Assembly: GCA_947175535.1 (NCBI GenBank) | Contig: CAMWNF010000005.1 | Span: 1-54,173 of the forward strand | Direction: 5' to 3' | Length of the DNA stretch: 54,173 bases | From: an uncultured Bacteroidales bacterium | Lineage (GTDB): Bacteria; Bacteroidota; Bacteroidia; Bacteroidales; Muribaculaceae | Shown here: in pieces, positions 53,417-54,173 of the stretch | Numbering within the stretch: the stretch's first letter is position 1 | Layout: each line of letters starts with the position of its first letter | The notes under the pieces: generated by a model | Told to the model about the DNA's origin: nothing | What the model saw: the letters and a program-made list of their open reading frames with translations, nothing else | The model's database searches: none | Translations under genes and position numbers: made by a program

Positions 53417-54173
53417 ATGAAAAAGTTAATAGCGTACGTTCTATCGTTTTTATCCGTCGTCGCCGTCGCCGCTCAGGATCGTGCCGATTCGACCAAGATA
53501 TATTTTGAGATTGGTCACCGCCAGTTCAATCCTCGTCTGGGTGATAACGGTCGCTCTATGGACCACTTTGTCAACTCCGTGCGCAAGGCTCACGAAGCTG
53601 ACGACGTCGACCACATCCTTATACGTGCTTTCGCGTCGCCCGACGGTCAGAACGCCGCCAACGAGCGCCTCACACGCTATCGCTGTGATGAAGTCACCAA
53701 TTATATAGTACGCGCCACAGGCATCGAGCCCTCAGTCGTGAAAGCCGTGCCCGAAGGCATTGCTTGGGACGAACTCCGCGCCCTTGTCGCCCGTACTCCT
53801 GACGTTCCCGACCGCGAAGCCGTCCTCAACATCCTCGACAACACCCCCGTGTGGGTCTACGACGAGCAGGGCAAAGTCATCGACGGTCGCAAGAAGCAAC
53901 TGATGCAGGTAGCCGCCGGAGTGCCTTACCGCTGGATGTTCACCAACCTCTTCCCGCAGCTGCGCAACGCCGTTGCCGTTTCGCTTTTCTTGAAGAGCGA
54001 CATCCGCGCAGCCCGTGATGCAGCCGTCGCCGCCGCCCGCGCCGCTGCCGATGCTGCAGTTGCTGCTTCAAAAGCCGCCCGCGCAGCCGCCGATGCCTCT
54101 CAGGTCGCCTCCGAAGCAACCTCCGATATAGCCGAAGCCATTCGCGCCGCGCAAGAAGCTGCCGAGACTGCCG
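53417..54173 (+). CDS. OmpA-like/DUF3868-type outer membrane or fimbrial-associated protein with Ala-rich region (truncated by window end)
   Basis: MKKLIAYVLSFLSVVAVAAQDRADSTKIYFEIGHRQFNPRLGDNGRSMDHFVNSV..ILIRAFASPDGQNAANERLTRYRCDEVTNYI..; then AARDAAVAAARAAADAAVAASKAARAAADASQVASEATSDIAEAIRAAQEAAETA. Confidence 0.65.
   Translation, partial: MKKLIAYVLSFLSVVAVAAQDRADSTKIYFEIGHRQFNPRLGDNGRSMDHFVNSVRKAHEADDVDHILIRAFASPDGQNAANERLTRYRCDEVTNYIVRATGIEPSVVKAVPEGIAWDELRALVARTPDVPDREAVLNILDNTPVWVYDEQGKVIDGRKKQLMQVAAGVPYRWMFTNLFPQLRNAVAVSLFLKSDIRAARDAAVAAARAAADAAVAASKAARAAADASQVASEATSDIAEAIRAAQEAAETA

Overview
The window looks like a Bacteroidales chromosome segment, possibly Muribaculaceae-like. This is judged from SusC/SusD homologues, TAnnTTTG-type promoter motifs and gene families; no search was run. 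About 1.4-33 kb is a large polysaccharide utilisation locus (PUL) that looks aimed at sulfated, sialylated and fucosylated host glycans. Its minus-strand arm runs: unknown secreted protein, LamG-GH18, BACON-like lipoprotein, SusC, SusD, Ser-type sulfatase, GH20, GH2, GH29, esterase, GH3, SGNH hydrolase. The divergent plus-strand arm runs: GH33 sialidase, hybrid two-component regulator, anaerobic sulfatase-maturating enzyme, with a second, convergent Ser-type sulfatase after it. From 33-54 kb there are lysA, a GT4/epimerase/O-methyltransferase/carbonic-anhydrase operon, an acyltransferase, an AT-rich islet with two paralogous secreted proteins, nadB, sufB-C-D-S, cvpA, an AAA ATPase, tRNA-Leu(CAA), glgB and a truncated OmpA-like gene. 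The observations most worth following up are: (1) the PUL regulator has lost both phosphoacceptors (H-box His to Tyr, receiver Asp to Ser) but keeps its sensor and AraC domains; (2) a diverged ~330-bp structured leader element occurs twice, each time immediately 5' of an unrelated minus-strand gene; (3) several strand-directional intercistronic hairpins divide the PUL; (4) a promoter-like motif runs straight into a perfect hairpin plus T-tract, beside a G9 tract, upstream of the last gene. All family assignments come from reading motifs by eye.
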